Shown: positions 24,347 through 34,315, counted from the first letter of the stretch. The stretch is 64,000 bases of DNA from Bacteroidota bacterium (GCA_023429375.1 JAEYVY010000005.1:1-64000); one strand, 5' to 3'. The notes: a model not told the origin generated them from the sequence alone. A program made the numbers and translations.

Positions 24347-25764
24347 TATTTTTTAAGCGTTACTCGCTTCACTCCCTGATAGTCGATTGCCGGTTGCTTC
24401 TCAAGATAATCTATCATATAATCGGCAGATGTTCGGAACAATCCTTGCCCTTTATCCTTTTTCTCAAATTGGCTAACTTTATCTAAATAGCTATTCAAAA
24501 CTACCTTATAGGTTTTCTGCAAATTAAATGGCGAACCATCTTCCATCTTCACTTTGATCTTCGTCACCTTCTTCTTTGCATCCACAGTCATTTCATAAGT
24601 AATGCCTGAGACAAATGGGGGTGCTTCGTAGTCAGCGTAATAGGCACTTTCAATCAAGCTAATTACTTCTTCACCTGTCAAGTCATAGGCAATCACCTCG
24701 TTACCGAAAGGATCCATACGATACACTTGTTCAACAGTCATCGGCCCTTTGGGGTAGGTAGCCACACGTACGCCCCCCGGATTCTGCAATGCAATATCCG
24801 ATCCGGTTTCAACACGAATGGCATCGGTTGCCATACAACCCAATTCTTCCGGATTCTTGAAATCGCGTAACACCTGTGTTAATTCGCGTTGGAGGAATTC
24901 ATTTTTACCAAACTCTTCCACCATAGCTTGTACACCGGCATCTTCTTTCGAAAATGTGACGACATTTAGTAGCTCTGCTTCCTTTTTCGTCACTTTTCCG
25001 TCTGTCACCTGTACCTTAATAAGGGTAGCATATTTCAAATGTGAACCGGCCTGCGTTAGCAGTACACCATTATGAAGTTCACCGCCGTCAATTCGCGTAT
25101 GTGAATGCCCGCTGATCAACAAATCCAAATCAGGAAACTGATTGGCGAGTGCCACACTTTCTTCATACCCTTCATGAGCAAGTAAGATGAACACATCAGA
25201 TTGATTGCGTAACCAACTAAATTTCTCCACTGCCTTATCCGACGCATAAAAAGACAATCCTTTAATCTTATCCGGATGAGTATCCGGAAACCCATTTATA
25301 CCTCGTTGTATCACTCCCAACACGCCAATCCTAATTCCTGATACTTCAAAGAAACGGTATGGCTCAACATGCAGACGCATTGAATCGGGCATGACGATAT
25401 TGGCACAAACGTAGCGAAAATCAGATTGGTTAATCACATTCCGGAATGCAGGAATATCCGAATCAAATTCATGATTACCAATAGCAGATAGATTGAATCC
25501 TACTTTATTCATCAAGGCTACCATTGGATAGCCCGGCTGATCGTGCATATCGTTGACGGGATTTCCCGTGCGATTATCTCCGGCCGAAAACAAGAGCAAA
25601 TCCGGATAAACCGAGCGCACACTATCTACCAATGCTGCGAAACGGGGAAAACGTTCCATCGACGCATGCATATCATTGACAGCCAAGATCGTGATCTCTC
25701 CTGTTTGAGCTACCCCATTCAATGAGAACAGGGTAACTAGGAGAAAGACTATAATTCGTTTCAT
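24346..25764 (-). CDS. Secreted 5'-nucleotidase / 2',3'-cyclic phosphodiesterase family protein (UshA-like)
   Basis: 472 aa. A signal peptide ends near GVAQ. The metallophosphatase core has the dinuclear metal motifs AVNDMHA, SAGDNRTGNP, IGNHEFDSD, LLAHEGYEES and SGHSHTR. The C-terminal 5'-nucleotidase domain follows, with ALQNPGGVR and MDPFGNEVIAYDLTG. Predicted periplasmic release of nucleosides and phosphate from nucleotides. It lies 7 nt after manA and probably shares the glgB-manA transcript. Confidence 0.9.
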   Translation of the reverse strand: MKRIIVFLLVTLFSLNGVAQTGEITILAVNDMHASMERFPRFAALVDSVRSVYPDLLLFSAGDNRTGNPVNDMHDQPGYPMVALMNKVGFNLSAIGNHEFDSDIPAFRNVINQSDFRYVCANIVMPDSMRLHVEPYRFFEVSGIRIGVLGVIQRGINGFPDTHPDKIKGLSFYASDKAVEKFSWLRNQSDVFILLAHEGYEESVALANQFPDLDLLISGHSHTRIDGGELHNGVLLTQAGSHLKYATLIKVQVTDGKVTKKEAELLNVVTFSKEDAGVQAMVEEFGKNEFLQRELTQVLRDFKNPEELGCMATDAIRVETGSDIALQNPGGVRVATYPKGPMTVEQVYRMDPFGNEVIAYDLTGEEVISLIESAYYADYEAPPFVSGITYEMTVDAKKKVTKIKVKMEDGSPFNLQKTYKVVLNSYLDKVSQFEKKDKGQGLFRTSADYMIDYLEKQPAIDYQGVKRVTLKK

Positions 25765-25771
25765 TTAGAAC

Positions 25772-26743
25772 TTAGATGTAAGTTTCCATAAACTTAACAG
25801 AAGGAGACGGAATAATTTCCACCAAAGTTGTACTAGCCGGAATTAATACCGTCTGACCTTGATGAACATTTATTTCCTGGCCGTTATTATCTTTGATAAC
25901 AGCACTACCTTCCATACATATATAAATTACAAACGAATCGACTGCAGAACAATCACGAGTAAACGGTTTGTCAAATTCCAATAGATTGGTTGTAAAGTAC
26001 TGACAGGAAACTAGTTCTACACCTTCGTTTTCTTTCTTCGTATACGGTGTTCTGTAGTCCGGATACAACGTATAGTCGATAGCATCTTTAGCTAGTTCGG
26101 TATGCAGTTCACGACCATTTCCGTTTGCATCCCGACGGTCATAATCATAAATACGATACGTAATATTGCTCGTTTGCTGAATTTCTGCAACAAAGCAACC
26201 TGCTCCAATTGCATGAACACGACCTGCTGGTAAGAAAAACACATCTCCCGATTTTACTTCATAACGTTGAAGCACATCCATGATCGTATTATTTTCCACG
26301 CGTTTCACATACTCTTCCGCATCTATTTGCTTAGAAAAACCGGAATATAATGAAGCACCCTCAGCTGCTTTAACCACATACCACATTTCAGTCTTACCAA
26401 ATGAATTATGTCTTTTACGTGCCAATTCATCGTCCGGATGTACTTGAATAGACAGGTTATCACAGGCATCGATAAATTTGATCAACAAGGGAAATACATT
26501 ACCAAAACGATCGATAACTTTCTTTCCCATCAACTCTGCACCGTAAGTCTGAATGAGTTCATCAAGAGACTTACCGGCCAAAGAACCATTATCGACAACC
26601 GAAACATTACCTTCAACATGAGAAATTTCCCAACTCTCACCTATACCTTCCTGAACAGGAGTAATACCTTTAAATGGACATATATCAGCTCCTCCCCAAA
26701 TCAATGATTTCAGGATTGGCTTAAATGTAAATGGATATAACAT
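25772..26743 (-). CDS. manA: Mannose-6-phosphate isomerase, type I
   Basis: 323 aa, of the short bacterial type I. It interconverts fructose 6-phosphate and mannose 6-phosphate with a zinc cupin. Zinc-site motifs are QVHPDDELA and LPAGRVHAIGAG, preceded by the family start FKPILKSLIWGG. Cytoplasmic; supplies mannose and GDP-fucose sugar pathways. It lies 30 nt after glgB and 7 nt before the nucleotidase, and the gaps hold no promoter, so the three are likely an operon. Confidence 0.94.
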   Translation of the reverse strand: MLYPFTFKPILKSLIWGGADICPFKGITPVQEGIGESWEISHVEGNVSVVDNGSLAGKSLDELIQTYGAELMGKKVIDRFGNVFPLLIKFIDACDNLSIQVHPDDELARKRHNSFGKTEMWYVVKAAEGASLYSGFSKQIDAEEYVKRVENNTIMDVLQRYEVKSGDVFFLPAGRVHAIGAGCFVAEIQQTSNITYRIYDYDRRDANGNGRELHTELAKDAIDYTLYPDYRTPYTKKENEGVELVSCQYFTTNLLEFDKPFTRDCSAVDSFVIYICMEGSAVIKDNNGQEINVHQGQTVLIPASTTLVEIIPSPSVKFMETYI

Positions 26744-26773
26744 AGTTTGATTATAATAATTGAATATATAAAT

Positions 26774-28780
26774 TTAATTGACTCTTCTTAATACAACAGC
26801 GCTTCTGGCTGGTATATATAATTTCAACCAACCTTTATTTTCCTGCTCATACAACGGATCATGCAGGGTGAAATGATGAATCGAATCATCCGAAAGCCCA
26901 TTTCCACCGAATCGGATCGCATCCGAATTGAGCACTACCTCATACTTACCCGGAGGAACTAAGAATCCGTAGTCCGTAAATGAACGAACCGGATTAAAAT
27001 TGAACACAAACAACAAATCTGCACGCATATACGCTAGTATCTGATCGGCATCGTTATCCCAAATCTTCCGTATTTCCGTTGCCTGAAACTGATCAACCTT
27101 TTTGACGACATTCAGCATTTCTATATCAAAGTCATTCAAGAAGCGATATTTAAGATTTTCATTATCTGCAAGGTACCATTGCCTTCGAGCATATTTATGC
27201 GACCATCCGTTTCCGTCTCTTGGAAAATCAATCCATTCAGGATGACCGAATTCATTCCCCATAAAATTCAGATAACCACCATTGATGGTCGATACGGTCG
27301 CCAGTCTGATCATTTTATGTAAGGCGATTCCTCGCTCTACAACCAGGTTACGATCGTCTTTTTGCATATGCCAATACATGTCGGCATCAATCAGACGGAA
27401 TATAATTGTCTTATCACCTACCAAGGCCTGGTCGTGGCTTTCAGCATAGCTGATTGTCTTTTCATCGGCACGTCGGTTTGTCGTTTCCCACCAGATAGAC
27501 GACGGATGCCAGTCCTCATCGGCTTTTTCTTTAATCATCTTAATCCAATAATCCGGGATATTCATTGCCATGCGATAATCGAAACCATAACCACCCGAAG
27601 CAATAGGAGCTGCAAGTCCGGGCATGCCACTCACCTCTTCAGCAATAGTAATCGCATTCGGATTCACCTGATGGATCAATTTGTTGGCCAACGTTAGATA
27701 GGCTATTGCATCTCCGTCTTGATGACCATTATAGTAGTCAGAATAGTTGACGAAAGCCTCCCCTAGCCCATGACTGTAATAAAGCATCGACGTTACCCCA
27801 TCAAAGCGGAAACCATCAAATCCAAATTCGTCTAACCAGTATTTGCAGTTCGACAGCAAGAAGTGTAGCACTTCATTCTTCCCGTAATCAAAACAAAGCG
27901 AATCCCAGGCAGGATGTTCCCTCCTCACGCCTGTATGAAAATACTGACCTTCGGAGCCATCGAACCGACCTAGTCCCTCTGATTCATTTTTAACTGCATG
28001 ACTATGAACGATGTCCATAATGACAGCTATACCCATGCCATGCGCATCATCAATCAATTGTTTCAATTCTTCGGGAGTTCCAAAGCGAGAAGAAGGTGCA
28101 AAAAAGCTGCTTACGTGATACCCAAACGATCCATAGTAAGGATGTTCCTGAATGGCCATAATCTGTATGGCGTTATATCCGCCTTTGGCTATGCGAGGCA
28201 GAACATTCCGTCTAAACTCATCATAGGTACCGACTTTCTCCTCTTCTGTACTCATACCAATATGGCATTCGTATATCAGTAACGGATTTATGTCGGGCTT
28301 AATTTTTTTATGTTTGAAGATATAGGGATGTTCAGGGTCCCAAACTTGTGCACTGAATATTTTAGTAACAGGATCTTGTACTACACGTCTGATCCAGGCA
28401 GGGATACGCTCTCCTGATCCTCCGTCCCACTCCATCAGCAGCTTAAAATAGTCTCCATGATGTAATAGGTCTTCCTTCAATTCTAATACCCAAACACCAT
28501 TTTCTTGGGGTTGCAGCCTGTAATCTTCTCTTTTCTGCCAGGCATTAAACGACCCTATCAGGTAGATGGCCGTTGCATTTGGTGCCCATTCTCTGAACAC
28601 CCATCCGGAAGCGGTTTTATGCAAACCGAAATACAAGTATCCGGAAGCAAATTCTACTAAGGAGCATTCTCCTCTCAAGAGCGATTTTTCTTTTTCGACT
28701 ACATAGTCAAAACGTCCCTGGATGGCTTCCTTATACGGTTCCAACCAGGGATCGTCCTTAATCAGTTTTAGTTCTTGCAT
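26774..28780 (-). CDS. glgB: 1,4-alpha-glucan branching enzyme (GH13)
   Basis: 668 aa from the ATG at 28780, which gives the usual start MQELKLIKDDPWLEPY. ATGs further upstream, including 28798 only 13 nt past the -7 element, would leave little or no 5' leader. N-terminal CBM48 (GWVFREWAPNA, LIGSFNAWQ), then the GH13 barrel with nucleophile Asp in DGFRFDGVTSMLYY, acid/base Glu in ITIAEEVSG, and AESHDQALVGD, followed by an all-beta C-terminal domain. It forms alpha-1,6 branches in glycogen. The layout is closest to the eukaryote-like GlgB common in Bacteroides. First gene of the glgB-manA-nucleotidase group. Confidence 0.94.
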   Translation of the reverse strand: MQELKLIKDDPWLEPYKEAIQGRFDYVVEKEKSLLRGECSLVEFASGYLYFGLHKTASGWVFREWAPNATAIYLIGSFNAWQKREDYRLQPQENGVWVLELKEDLLHHGDYFKLLMEWDGGSGERIPAWIRRVVQDPVTKIFSAQVWDPEHPYIFKHKKIKPDINPLLIYECHIGMSTEEEKVGTYDEFRRNVLPRIAKGGYNAIQIMAIQEHPYYGSFGYHVSSFFAPSSRFGTPEELKQLIDDAHGMGIAVIMDIVHSHAVKNESEGLGRFDGSEGQYFHTGVRREHPAWDSLCFDYGKNEVLHFLLSNCKYWLDEFGFDGFRFDGVTSMLYYSHGLGEAFVNYSDYYNGHQDGDAIAYLTLANKLIHQVNPNAITIAEEVSGMPGLAAPIASGGYGFDYRMAMNIPDYWIKMIKEKADEDWHPSSIWWETTNRRADEKTISYAESHDQALVGDKTIIFRLIDADMYWHMQKDDRNLVVERGIALHKMIRLATVSTINGGYLNFMGNEFGHPEWIDFPRDGNGWSHKYARRQWYLADNENLKYRFLNDFDIEMLNVVKKVDQFQATEIRKIWDNDADQILAYMRADLLFVFNFNPVRSFTDYGFLVPPGKYEVVLNSDAIRFGGNGLSDDSIHHFTLHDPLYEQENKGWLKLYIPARSAVVLRRVN

Positions 28781-28810
28781 GATTACTTCCGTTTTCATTT
28801 CAATTCCAAA

Positions 28811-28818
28811 CAAAGGTA
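28811..28818 (-). promoter_or_regulatory. -7 promoter element for glgB
   Basis: On the minus strand this reads TACCTTTG. It places the transcript start near 28804 and so supports the start codon at 28780. Confidence 0.6.
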
Positions 28819-28906
28819 GAAATAATATGGGAGAAAACACCTCTGCCTAATATAAATGAACAACTGTAATATGCAGGAAGTTATCAGATATAGCTGTTTT
28901 TTTATG

Positions 28907-30448
28907 TTATTTTTTCCAATATTCTTCCATCTGTTCCAAGCTCTTACCTTTGGTCTCGGGCACAAATTTCCAAATAAACAGAGCCGCCAATATACCCATG
29001 ACTCCATAAATCCAATAAGCCACACCGTGATTGAATGTATCGGTCAGATATTGATTTTTGTCGAGCATAGGGAATGTCCATGAAATAATAAAGTTGGCAA
29101 TCCACTGAGCAGCAACTGCAATACTCATTACCACCGAGCGAATCGAATTGGGGAATATCTCAGATAGTAGAACCCAGCAAACCGGTCCCCATGACATTGC
29201 GAATCCTGCAGTATAAACAAGCATAAAAATCAATGAACCCATTCCAACGCTATGTGTATAGAACGTTGAGCCAAGTATAATCATAGAAACTGCCATGATT
29301 AACGCACCGATTATCATCAGCGGACGACGACCAAAACGATCGACCGTCAAGATAGCCAATACGGTAAACGACAAGTTCACGGCTCCCACAACGATTTGTT
29401 GCAGCAACGCTGCGTCTGTGGCTGCTCCCATCGTCTTGAAGATTTCTGGAGCATAATATAAGACCACATTGATACCGACAAATTGCTGGAATGCAGAAAG
29501 AAGCACACCCACTGCAATAATTTTAATGCCGTACGACTTCACCGGCAGGAATAACGACACGATGAAGCTTATAATCAATGCCAACTCCAATGAATTTGAA
29601 TTGCCTATTAATTTCAATAGGATATATAAAGAGATAAATAAAGCGAGCCAAATTCCCATAAATTGGAAATAAGGACGCGTAGATGGTGATTTCTCTTTAA
29701 AACTTTCTTTAATGGCTTCTAACTCTTTATCGGCTTTGTCACCCAAGAGACGGGAAAGAACAGAATGAGCTTGTTCACTTTTACCGCGCATAACAAGAAA
29801 ACGAGGTGTTTCAGGAACAAATATTAACAAGATTAAGAACAAAGTAGCAGGTACTAACTCAGAGGCAAACATCCAACGCCATCCATAAGCATGTAACCAA
29901 GTGGCGTCACCCTGCAATGCGATGGCATAATTAACAAAGTAGACCAACAACATACCGAAGATAATAGCAAACTGGTTCCACGACACTAGGTTACCTCTTC
30001 TTTCTGACGGCGCAATCTCGGCAATATACATAGGTGAAATCATTGAAGCCAGACCTACGCCTATACCACCCCACAGACGATATGCAACAAAGAGATAGAT
30101 AAATGAATGGTCACCGCTTCCGGGCATTCCAAAACCAATCTCCGGCCAAGCAGACCCTACAGTAGATTGGGCAAAAATGATGGCTGCAATAATCAATGTT
30201 GGTTTTCTACCATACCGTTGACTTAACCATCCGGCTATAGAGGCTCCGATTATGCAACCAATCAATGCACTACTTACCACGAATCCTTCGAGGGCATTCG
30301 CTTTATCGAGCGGTAATCCTATGGGTTCAATAAAGAATTTCCTCAGCGATTCGACCGCTCCGGAGATAACAGCCGTGTCATAACCAAACAATAATCCACC
30401 GAGTGTGGCTACAAGGGTTATACCTAATATATATTTGTTATTTTTCAT
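28907..30448 (-). CDS. xylE: D-xylose:proton symporter (MFS sugar porter)
   Basis: 513 aa from ATG 30448; an upstream in-frame start would lie in the inter-gene hairpin and add a charged extension. Twelve predicted helices carry sugar-porter signatures GGLLFGYDTAVISGAVE, WLSQRYGRKPTLI, RRGNLVSWNQFAI, QQFVGINVVLYYAPEIF and a final FVPETKGKSLEQME. It imports xylose across the inner membrane with H+. Last gene of the xyl operon, 80 nt after xylA, separated by a hairpin that may lower its expression. Confidence 0.92.
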   Translation of the reverse strand: MKNNKYILGITLVATLGGLLFGYDTAVISGAVESLRKFFIEPIGLPLDKANALEGFVVSSALIGCIIGASIAGWLSQRYGRKPTLIIAAIIFAQSTVGSAWPEIGFGMPGSGDHSFIYLFVAYRLWGGIGVGLASMISPMYIAEIAPSERRGNLVSWNQFAIIFGMLLVYFVNYAIALQGDATWLHAYGWRWMFASELVPATLFLILLIFVPETPRFLVMRGKSEQAHSVLSRLLGDKADKELEAIKESFKEKSPSTRPYFQFMGIWLALFISLYILLKLIGNSNSLELALIISFIVSLFLPVKSYGIKIIAVGVLLSAFQQFVGINVVLYYAPEIFKTMGAATDAALLQQIVVGAVNLSFTVLAILTVDRFGRRPLMIIGALIMAVSMIILGSTFYTHSVGMGSLIFMLVYTAGFAMSWGPVCWVLLSEIFPNSIRSVVMSIAVAAQWIANFIISWTFPMLDKNQYLTDTFNHGVAYWIYGVMGILAALFIWKFVPETKGKSLEQMEEYWKK

Positions 30449-30474
30449 ACGTAACTTAGATTGTAGGCAAAAAG

Positions 30475-30519
30475 GAAAGTGTCTCACTCCGGGTGTGTAG
30501 TCCGTTGTAAGACACTCTC
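30475..30519 (-). terminator. Inter-gene hairpin between xylA and xylE (attenuating terminator)
   Basis: On the minus-strand RNA, 13 nt (30519-30507) pair fully with 30487-30475 if two G:U pairs are allowed; on the plus strand those positions would be A/C mismatches. The stem is soon followed by CCTTTTTGCC, a short U-run. It probably reduces read-through from xylA into xylE or marks an RNA-processing point. Confidence 0.6.
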
Positions 30520-30528
30520 ATTTATATA

Positions 30529-31857
30529 TTAGATATATTGATTGATGATTAATTCATACAATTCCTGTTTTCCGCTTATCTGTGCTGGTTCGCCAGATTT
30601 CAAAGCAATGGTACGAAGGTCTTCCAACGTCAGTTTTCCTTCTTCAAATGCCTTTCCGTCTCCGCTATCAAAGCTAGCATAACGTTCTGAACGCATCTTG
30701 CGATAAGGTGATTTTTCCAGGATTTCGGCTGCAACCATCAAGCTACGTGCAAACGCATCCATACCTGCGATATGTGCAATAAAGATATCTTCCATATCTG
30801 TAGAATTACGTCTGGTCTTCGCATCGAAGTTAGTACCTCCGGTAGTCAAACCACCTGCTTCAAGAATTACCAACCAAGCTTGTGTCAATTCATACAAATC
30901 AATTGGGAATTGGTCAGTATCCCAGCCATTTTGGTAATCACCACGATTGGCATCGATACTGCATAGCATACCGGCGTCTGCAGCAGCTTGTAATTCGTGT
31001 TCGAATGTATGACCGGCCAAAGTAGCATGGTTTACTTCGATGTTCAACGCGAAGTCTTTATCCAAACCATAGTGACGCAAGAATCCGATAACTGTTTCAG
31101 CATCCACATCATATTGATGTTTAGTCGGTTCCATTGGCTTTGGTTCAATTAAGAAAGTGCCTTTAAAACCATTCTTACGCGCATAGTCACGAGCCATGGT
31201 CAGCATTTGTGCCAAATGATCTTTTTCACGCTTCATATTCGTATTCAGCAAGCTCATATAGCCTTCACGTCCGCCCCAGAATACATAGTTTTCACCACCT
31301 AAAGCAATCGTTGCATCAATTGCATTCTTGATTTGTGTACCGGCAAATGCTACAGCTGCAAAGTCAGGGTTTGTAGCAGCTCCGTTCATATATCTTTTGT
31401 GACTGAACACATTAGCTGTACCCCAAAGCAATTTCTTACCTGATTCTGCTTGGTGAGCCTTAGCATGCTCAACCATAATTTCCAGACGCTTTTCAAACTC
31501 AAGCATAGTTGGAGCTTCGTCTACCAAGTCTACGTCATGGAAACAGTAATAAGGAATATTACATTTGGTCAAAAACTCAAATGCAGCATCCATTTTATAT
31601 TTACCACGAGTAACAGCATCTGTACTGTCGTTCCAAGGAAACGTTTTTGTACCGCCACCAAATGGGTCGCCACCTTCTGCACACAATGTATGCCAATAAG
31701 CCATTGAGAAACGTAGATGGTCTTTTAATGTCTTACCCATTACCACTTTGTTTTCATCATAATAATGAAATGCCAACGGATTTTTTGATTCACGTCCTTC
31801 AAATTGAATTTTTCCTATACCGGGAAAGAATTCTTTTCCACTTTTAAATGCACTCAT
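30529..31857 (-). CDS. xylA: Xylose isomerase (type II)
   Basis: 442 aa, the long (type II) form. Converts D-xylose to D-xylulose in a TIM barrel with two metals. Active-site His in CFHDVDLVDEAP, the GGREGY segment, metal ligands in LIEPKPMEPTKHQYD and EVNHATLAGHTFEHE, and SIDANRGD. Cytoplasmic. It lies 51 nt after xylB. Confidence 0.97.
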   Translation of the reverse strand: MSAFKSGKEFFPGIGKIQFEGRESKNPLAFHYYDENKVVMGKTLKDHLRFSMAYWHTLCAEGGDPFGGGTKTFPWNDSTDAVTRGKYKMDAAFEFLTKCNIPYYCFHDVDLVDEAPTMLEFEKRLEIMVEHAKAHQAESGKKLLWGTANVFSHKRYMNGAATNPDFAAVAFAGTQIKNAIDATIALGGENYVFWGGREGYMSLLNTNMKREKDHLAQMLTMARDYARKNGFKGTFLIEPKPMEPTKHQYDVDAETVIGFLRHYGLDKDFALNIEVNHATLAGHTFEHELQAAADAGMLCSIDANRGDYQNGWDTDQFPIDLYELTQAWLVILEAGGLTTGGTNFDAKTRRNSTDMEDIFIAHIAGMDAFARSLMVAAEILEKSPYRKMRSERYASFDSGDGKAFEEGKLTLEDLRTIALKSGEPAQISGKQELYELIINQYI

Positions 31858-31908
31858 GATTTTTACTGTTTAATGATTTATTGATTAATTATTATTTCCT
31901 CGTTTATG

Positions 31909-33396
31909 TTAGGCCATTTCCTTATTGAGTTTTTCTTTCCATCGTTCATAAGCCTCTTGGTATGCATTGGCTGCTGCAGTATCCGGTGTAATCACATCAA
32001 TCTTTTTAAGAGAAGCAAAAGCCTCATCTGTAGTCTTATAGATACCCGCTCCAATACCTGCTCCTTTGGCAGCACCGACAGCACCGTTTGTATCATATAG
32101 CTCAATAACCGCACCTGTCACACCCGATAGGGTATTACGGAAAATAGGACTTAAGAAGAGATTGGCATTACCTGCACGTATCACGTCGATAGCCATACCC
32201 ATTCCGCGCATAATCTCCATTCCGTATTTAAAAGCGAAGACTACACCCTCCTGTGCAGCACGGGCAAGATGAGCTTTCGTATGGATGTTAAAGTTGAGTC
32301 CGCTGATTGTACAGCTGCTATCTTTATTTTCCAACATACGTTCCGTTCCGTTTCCAAAAGGCAAGATTGACAAACCTTCAGCACCAATAGGCACGGTAGC
32401 CGCCAAATCGTTCAGTTTCTCATAACTGATACCTTCGGGTGCAACATTCTTCTTAATCCACGAATTGAGGATACCCACCCCATTGATACATAGTAGTACA
32501 CCTAAACGAGGATTATCTACCGTATGATTAACATGAGCAAAGGTATTTACGCGCGACAATGTATCGTAGTTGATATGTCCGTTTACACCATAAACCACAC
32601 CAGATGTACCTCCTGTGGCAGCAATCTCACCCGGATTGAGTACATTAAGAGACAAAGCGTTGTTAGGCTGGTCACCGGCACGATAGGTAACGGGGGTTCC
32701 TTTCCGTAGTCCCAGTTCTGATGCTACGGCAGCTTGAAGTTCGCCCTGTATACCAAAAGTTGGACGAATAGCAGGTATCAAACTTTCATCAAAGCCATAA
32801 TATGACATCAAATCTGAAGAGATCCGGTTGTTTTTGAAATCCCAGAATATGCCTTCAGACAAGCCCGACACGGTTGTATTGGATTCGCCGGTCATACGCA
32901 TGGCAATATAATCACCGGGTAACATGATTTTATGGATCTTCTCAAACAAGTCGGGTTCATTTTCTTTCACCCATGCTAATTTGGAAGCCGTGAAGTTTCC
33001 GGGTGAGTTCAACAAATGCGACAAACATTTTTCTTCACCAATTGAGCGGAAGGCAGCCTCACCATAACTTACTGCACGGCTGTCACACCAGATGATAGAA
33101 GGGCGGAGCACTTGATGTTTTTCATCCACGAGCACTAACCCATGCATCTGATAAGATATGCCTATAGCTTTTACATCATGTCCATCAATTCCGGCTTTTC
33201 GCAATGCACCGGAGATTGCAAATTTGAGATAAGTCCACCAATCTTCCGGATCTTGCTCAGCCCAACCCGGTTTTACTGCCTTAATAAAGGCTTCTTCTTT
33301 CGGGAAAAAATCCGAACCAACGGTTTGTCCCGTTTCTATATTTACTATTGATGCTTTAACAGACGAGCTGCCGATATCACAACCTAACAAATACAT
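31909..33396 (-). CDS. xylB: Xylulokinase (FGGY family)
   Basis: 495 aa. Phosphorylates D-xylulose to xylulose 5-phosphate for the pentose phosphate pathway. N-terminal ATPase motif LGCDIGSSSVKASIV, substrate Asp region GYRAGDQPNN-like (TYRAGDQPNNALSLN), GGTSGVVYGV phosphate loop, and the C-terminal FGGY region NLFLSPIFRNTLSGVTGA. Cytoplasmic. It lies 15 nt after the Nudix regulator gene, clearly in one operon. Confidence 0.95.
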   Translation of the reverse strand: MYLLGCDIGSSSVKASIVNIETGQTVGSDFFPKEEAFIKAVKPGWAEQDPEDWWTYLKFAISGALRKAGIDGHDVKAIGISYQMHGLVLVDEKHQVLRPSIIWCDSRAVSYGEAAFRSIGEEKCLSHLLNSPGNFTASKLAWVKENEPDLFEKIHKIMLPGDYIAMRMTGESNTTVSGLSEGIFWDFKNNRISSDLMSYYGFDESLIPAIRPTFGIQGELQAAVASELGLRKGTPVTYRAGDQPNNALSLNVLNPGEIAATGGTSGVVYGVNGHINYDTLSRVNTFAHVNHTVDNPRLGVLLCINGVGILNSWIKKNVAPEGISYEKLNDLAATVPIGAEGLSILPFGNGTERMLENKDSSCTISGLNFNIHTKAHLARAAQEGVVFAFKYGMEIMRGMGMAIDVIRAGNANLFLSPIFRNTLSGVTGAVIELYDTNGAVGAAKGAGIGAGIYKTTDEAFASLKKIDVITPDTAAANAYQEAYERWKEKLNKEMA

Positions 33397-33411
33397 AGTT
33401 TTTTCACATGA

Positions 33412-34149
33412 TTAGTTATTACTCAATTTGGAATATATCTTTTTATATTTTACTGCATCAAAACGATAGTAACGGGCCGAACGGTGCGGAACACCTTCTT
33501 CCATTTCGTCTGTAGGCAATATATAACCCAATGAATTCATCTTTTTATGAAAGTTACGTACATCGAGTTTCTTATCATATATGATTTCATAGGTGCGTCG
33601 CAGTTCTGCTGCTGTAAATTTCGCAGGCAAGTAATCAAATACGATTTTTGGTTCAGCATCCACCCATTTGCGGATTTCCTGAACAGCCGTTTTAATAATA
33701 TGTTCGTGGTCAAACAAAAGCCGTGGAAGATTATCGACCGGAATCCAATGAGTTGTCTTGTAACGTTCTATCGTATTCATCCGTTTGCGCACCTTACACA
33801 AAGCCAGATAGGCAACCGTAACAATTCGTCCTACCTTCAGTTTGGATGATCTTTCCAACCAATGCACATCGTCTTTATTCGCAGTACGCAAGGGATCACC
33901 AAAGCTTCTAAACTGTTTTAATGGGATCCGGGTAAGTCCGGTTGATTCTTTCAATATGCGCGAGGCTGCTTGATCCAGATCTTCTGTTTCATAAATTAAG
34001 CTTCCCGGCAGTTTAAATCCTTTCTCGTGGTTATCACGGGTTAATTCTGCCAACAGGACACACAATTTATCATCTACAACCCCCAGCAACACACAGTCTA
34101 CCGAGACATGTGGTGAAAGCGTCTCAACATGGATAGTGTTATTATTCAT
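33412..34149 (-). CDS. Nudix-fold (NrtR/AraR-like) transcriptional regulator of the xylose operon
   Basis: 245 aa. The N-terminal Nudix fold keeps the outline of the Nudix box but not its catalytic residues: in GSLIYETEDLDQAASRILKE the first Glu is Thr and the REUXEE core reads RILKES, so hydrolysis is unlikely. The C-terminal part (about 160-240) is a winged helix (FTAAELRRTYEIIYDKKLDVRNFHKKM). Bacteroidetes AraR and related NrtR-family proteins have this layout, binding a sugar-related ligand with the dead Nudix domain. As first gene of the xyl operon it probably autoregulates; a palindrome at 34184-34200 is a candidate operator. Confidence 0.88.
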   Translation of the reverse strand: MNNNTIHVETLSPHVSVDCVLLGVVDDKLCVLLAELTRDNHEKGFKLPGSLIYETEDLDQAASRILKESTGLTRIPLKQFRSFGDPLRTANKDDVHWLERSSKLKVGRIVTVAYLALCKVRKRMNTIERYKTTHWIPVDNLPRLLFDHEHIIKTAVQEIRKWVDAEPKIVFDYLPAKFTAAELRRTYEIIYDKKLDVRNFHKKMNSLGYILPTDEMEEGVPHRSARYYRFDAVKYKKIYSKLSNN

Positions 34150-34173
34150 TGCCTCATAGTCTTTTTATCAAGG

Positions 34174-34200
34174 CAAATATAAATAGATTATATCAATCTA
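34174..34200 (-). promoter_or_regulatory. xyl operon promoter and candidate operator
   Basis: On the minus strand TATATTTG (34181-34174) is a -7 box about 25 nt before the regulator ATG. Just upstream, in the -33/-7 spacer, is the palindrome TAGATT-ATATC-AATCTA (34184-34200). Its place fits an operator where a repressor would block RNA polymerase. The link to the Nudix protein is inference. Confidence 0.45.
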
Positions 34201-34207
34201 AAACAAT

Positions 34208-34241
34208 AAAAAAAGGTGTTATTCAACAACGATAACACCTT
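34208..34241 (-). terminator. Terminator of the CorC/HlyC-type gene
   Basis: AAGGTGTTAT (34213-34222) pairs with ATAACACCTT (34232-34241); on the minus strand the stem is followed by a T-run of seven. It lies 75 nt after the stop and insulates the xyl operon. Confidence 0.85.
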
Positions 34242-34315
34242 ATATTTCTGTATATTTATTATCTTACATTATACAAGAAGAAAACAATACTTACTGTACA
34301 AGATACGATATTAGA

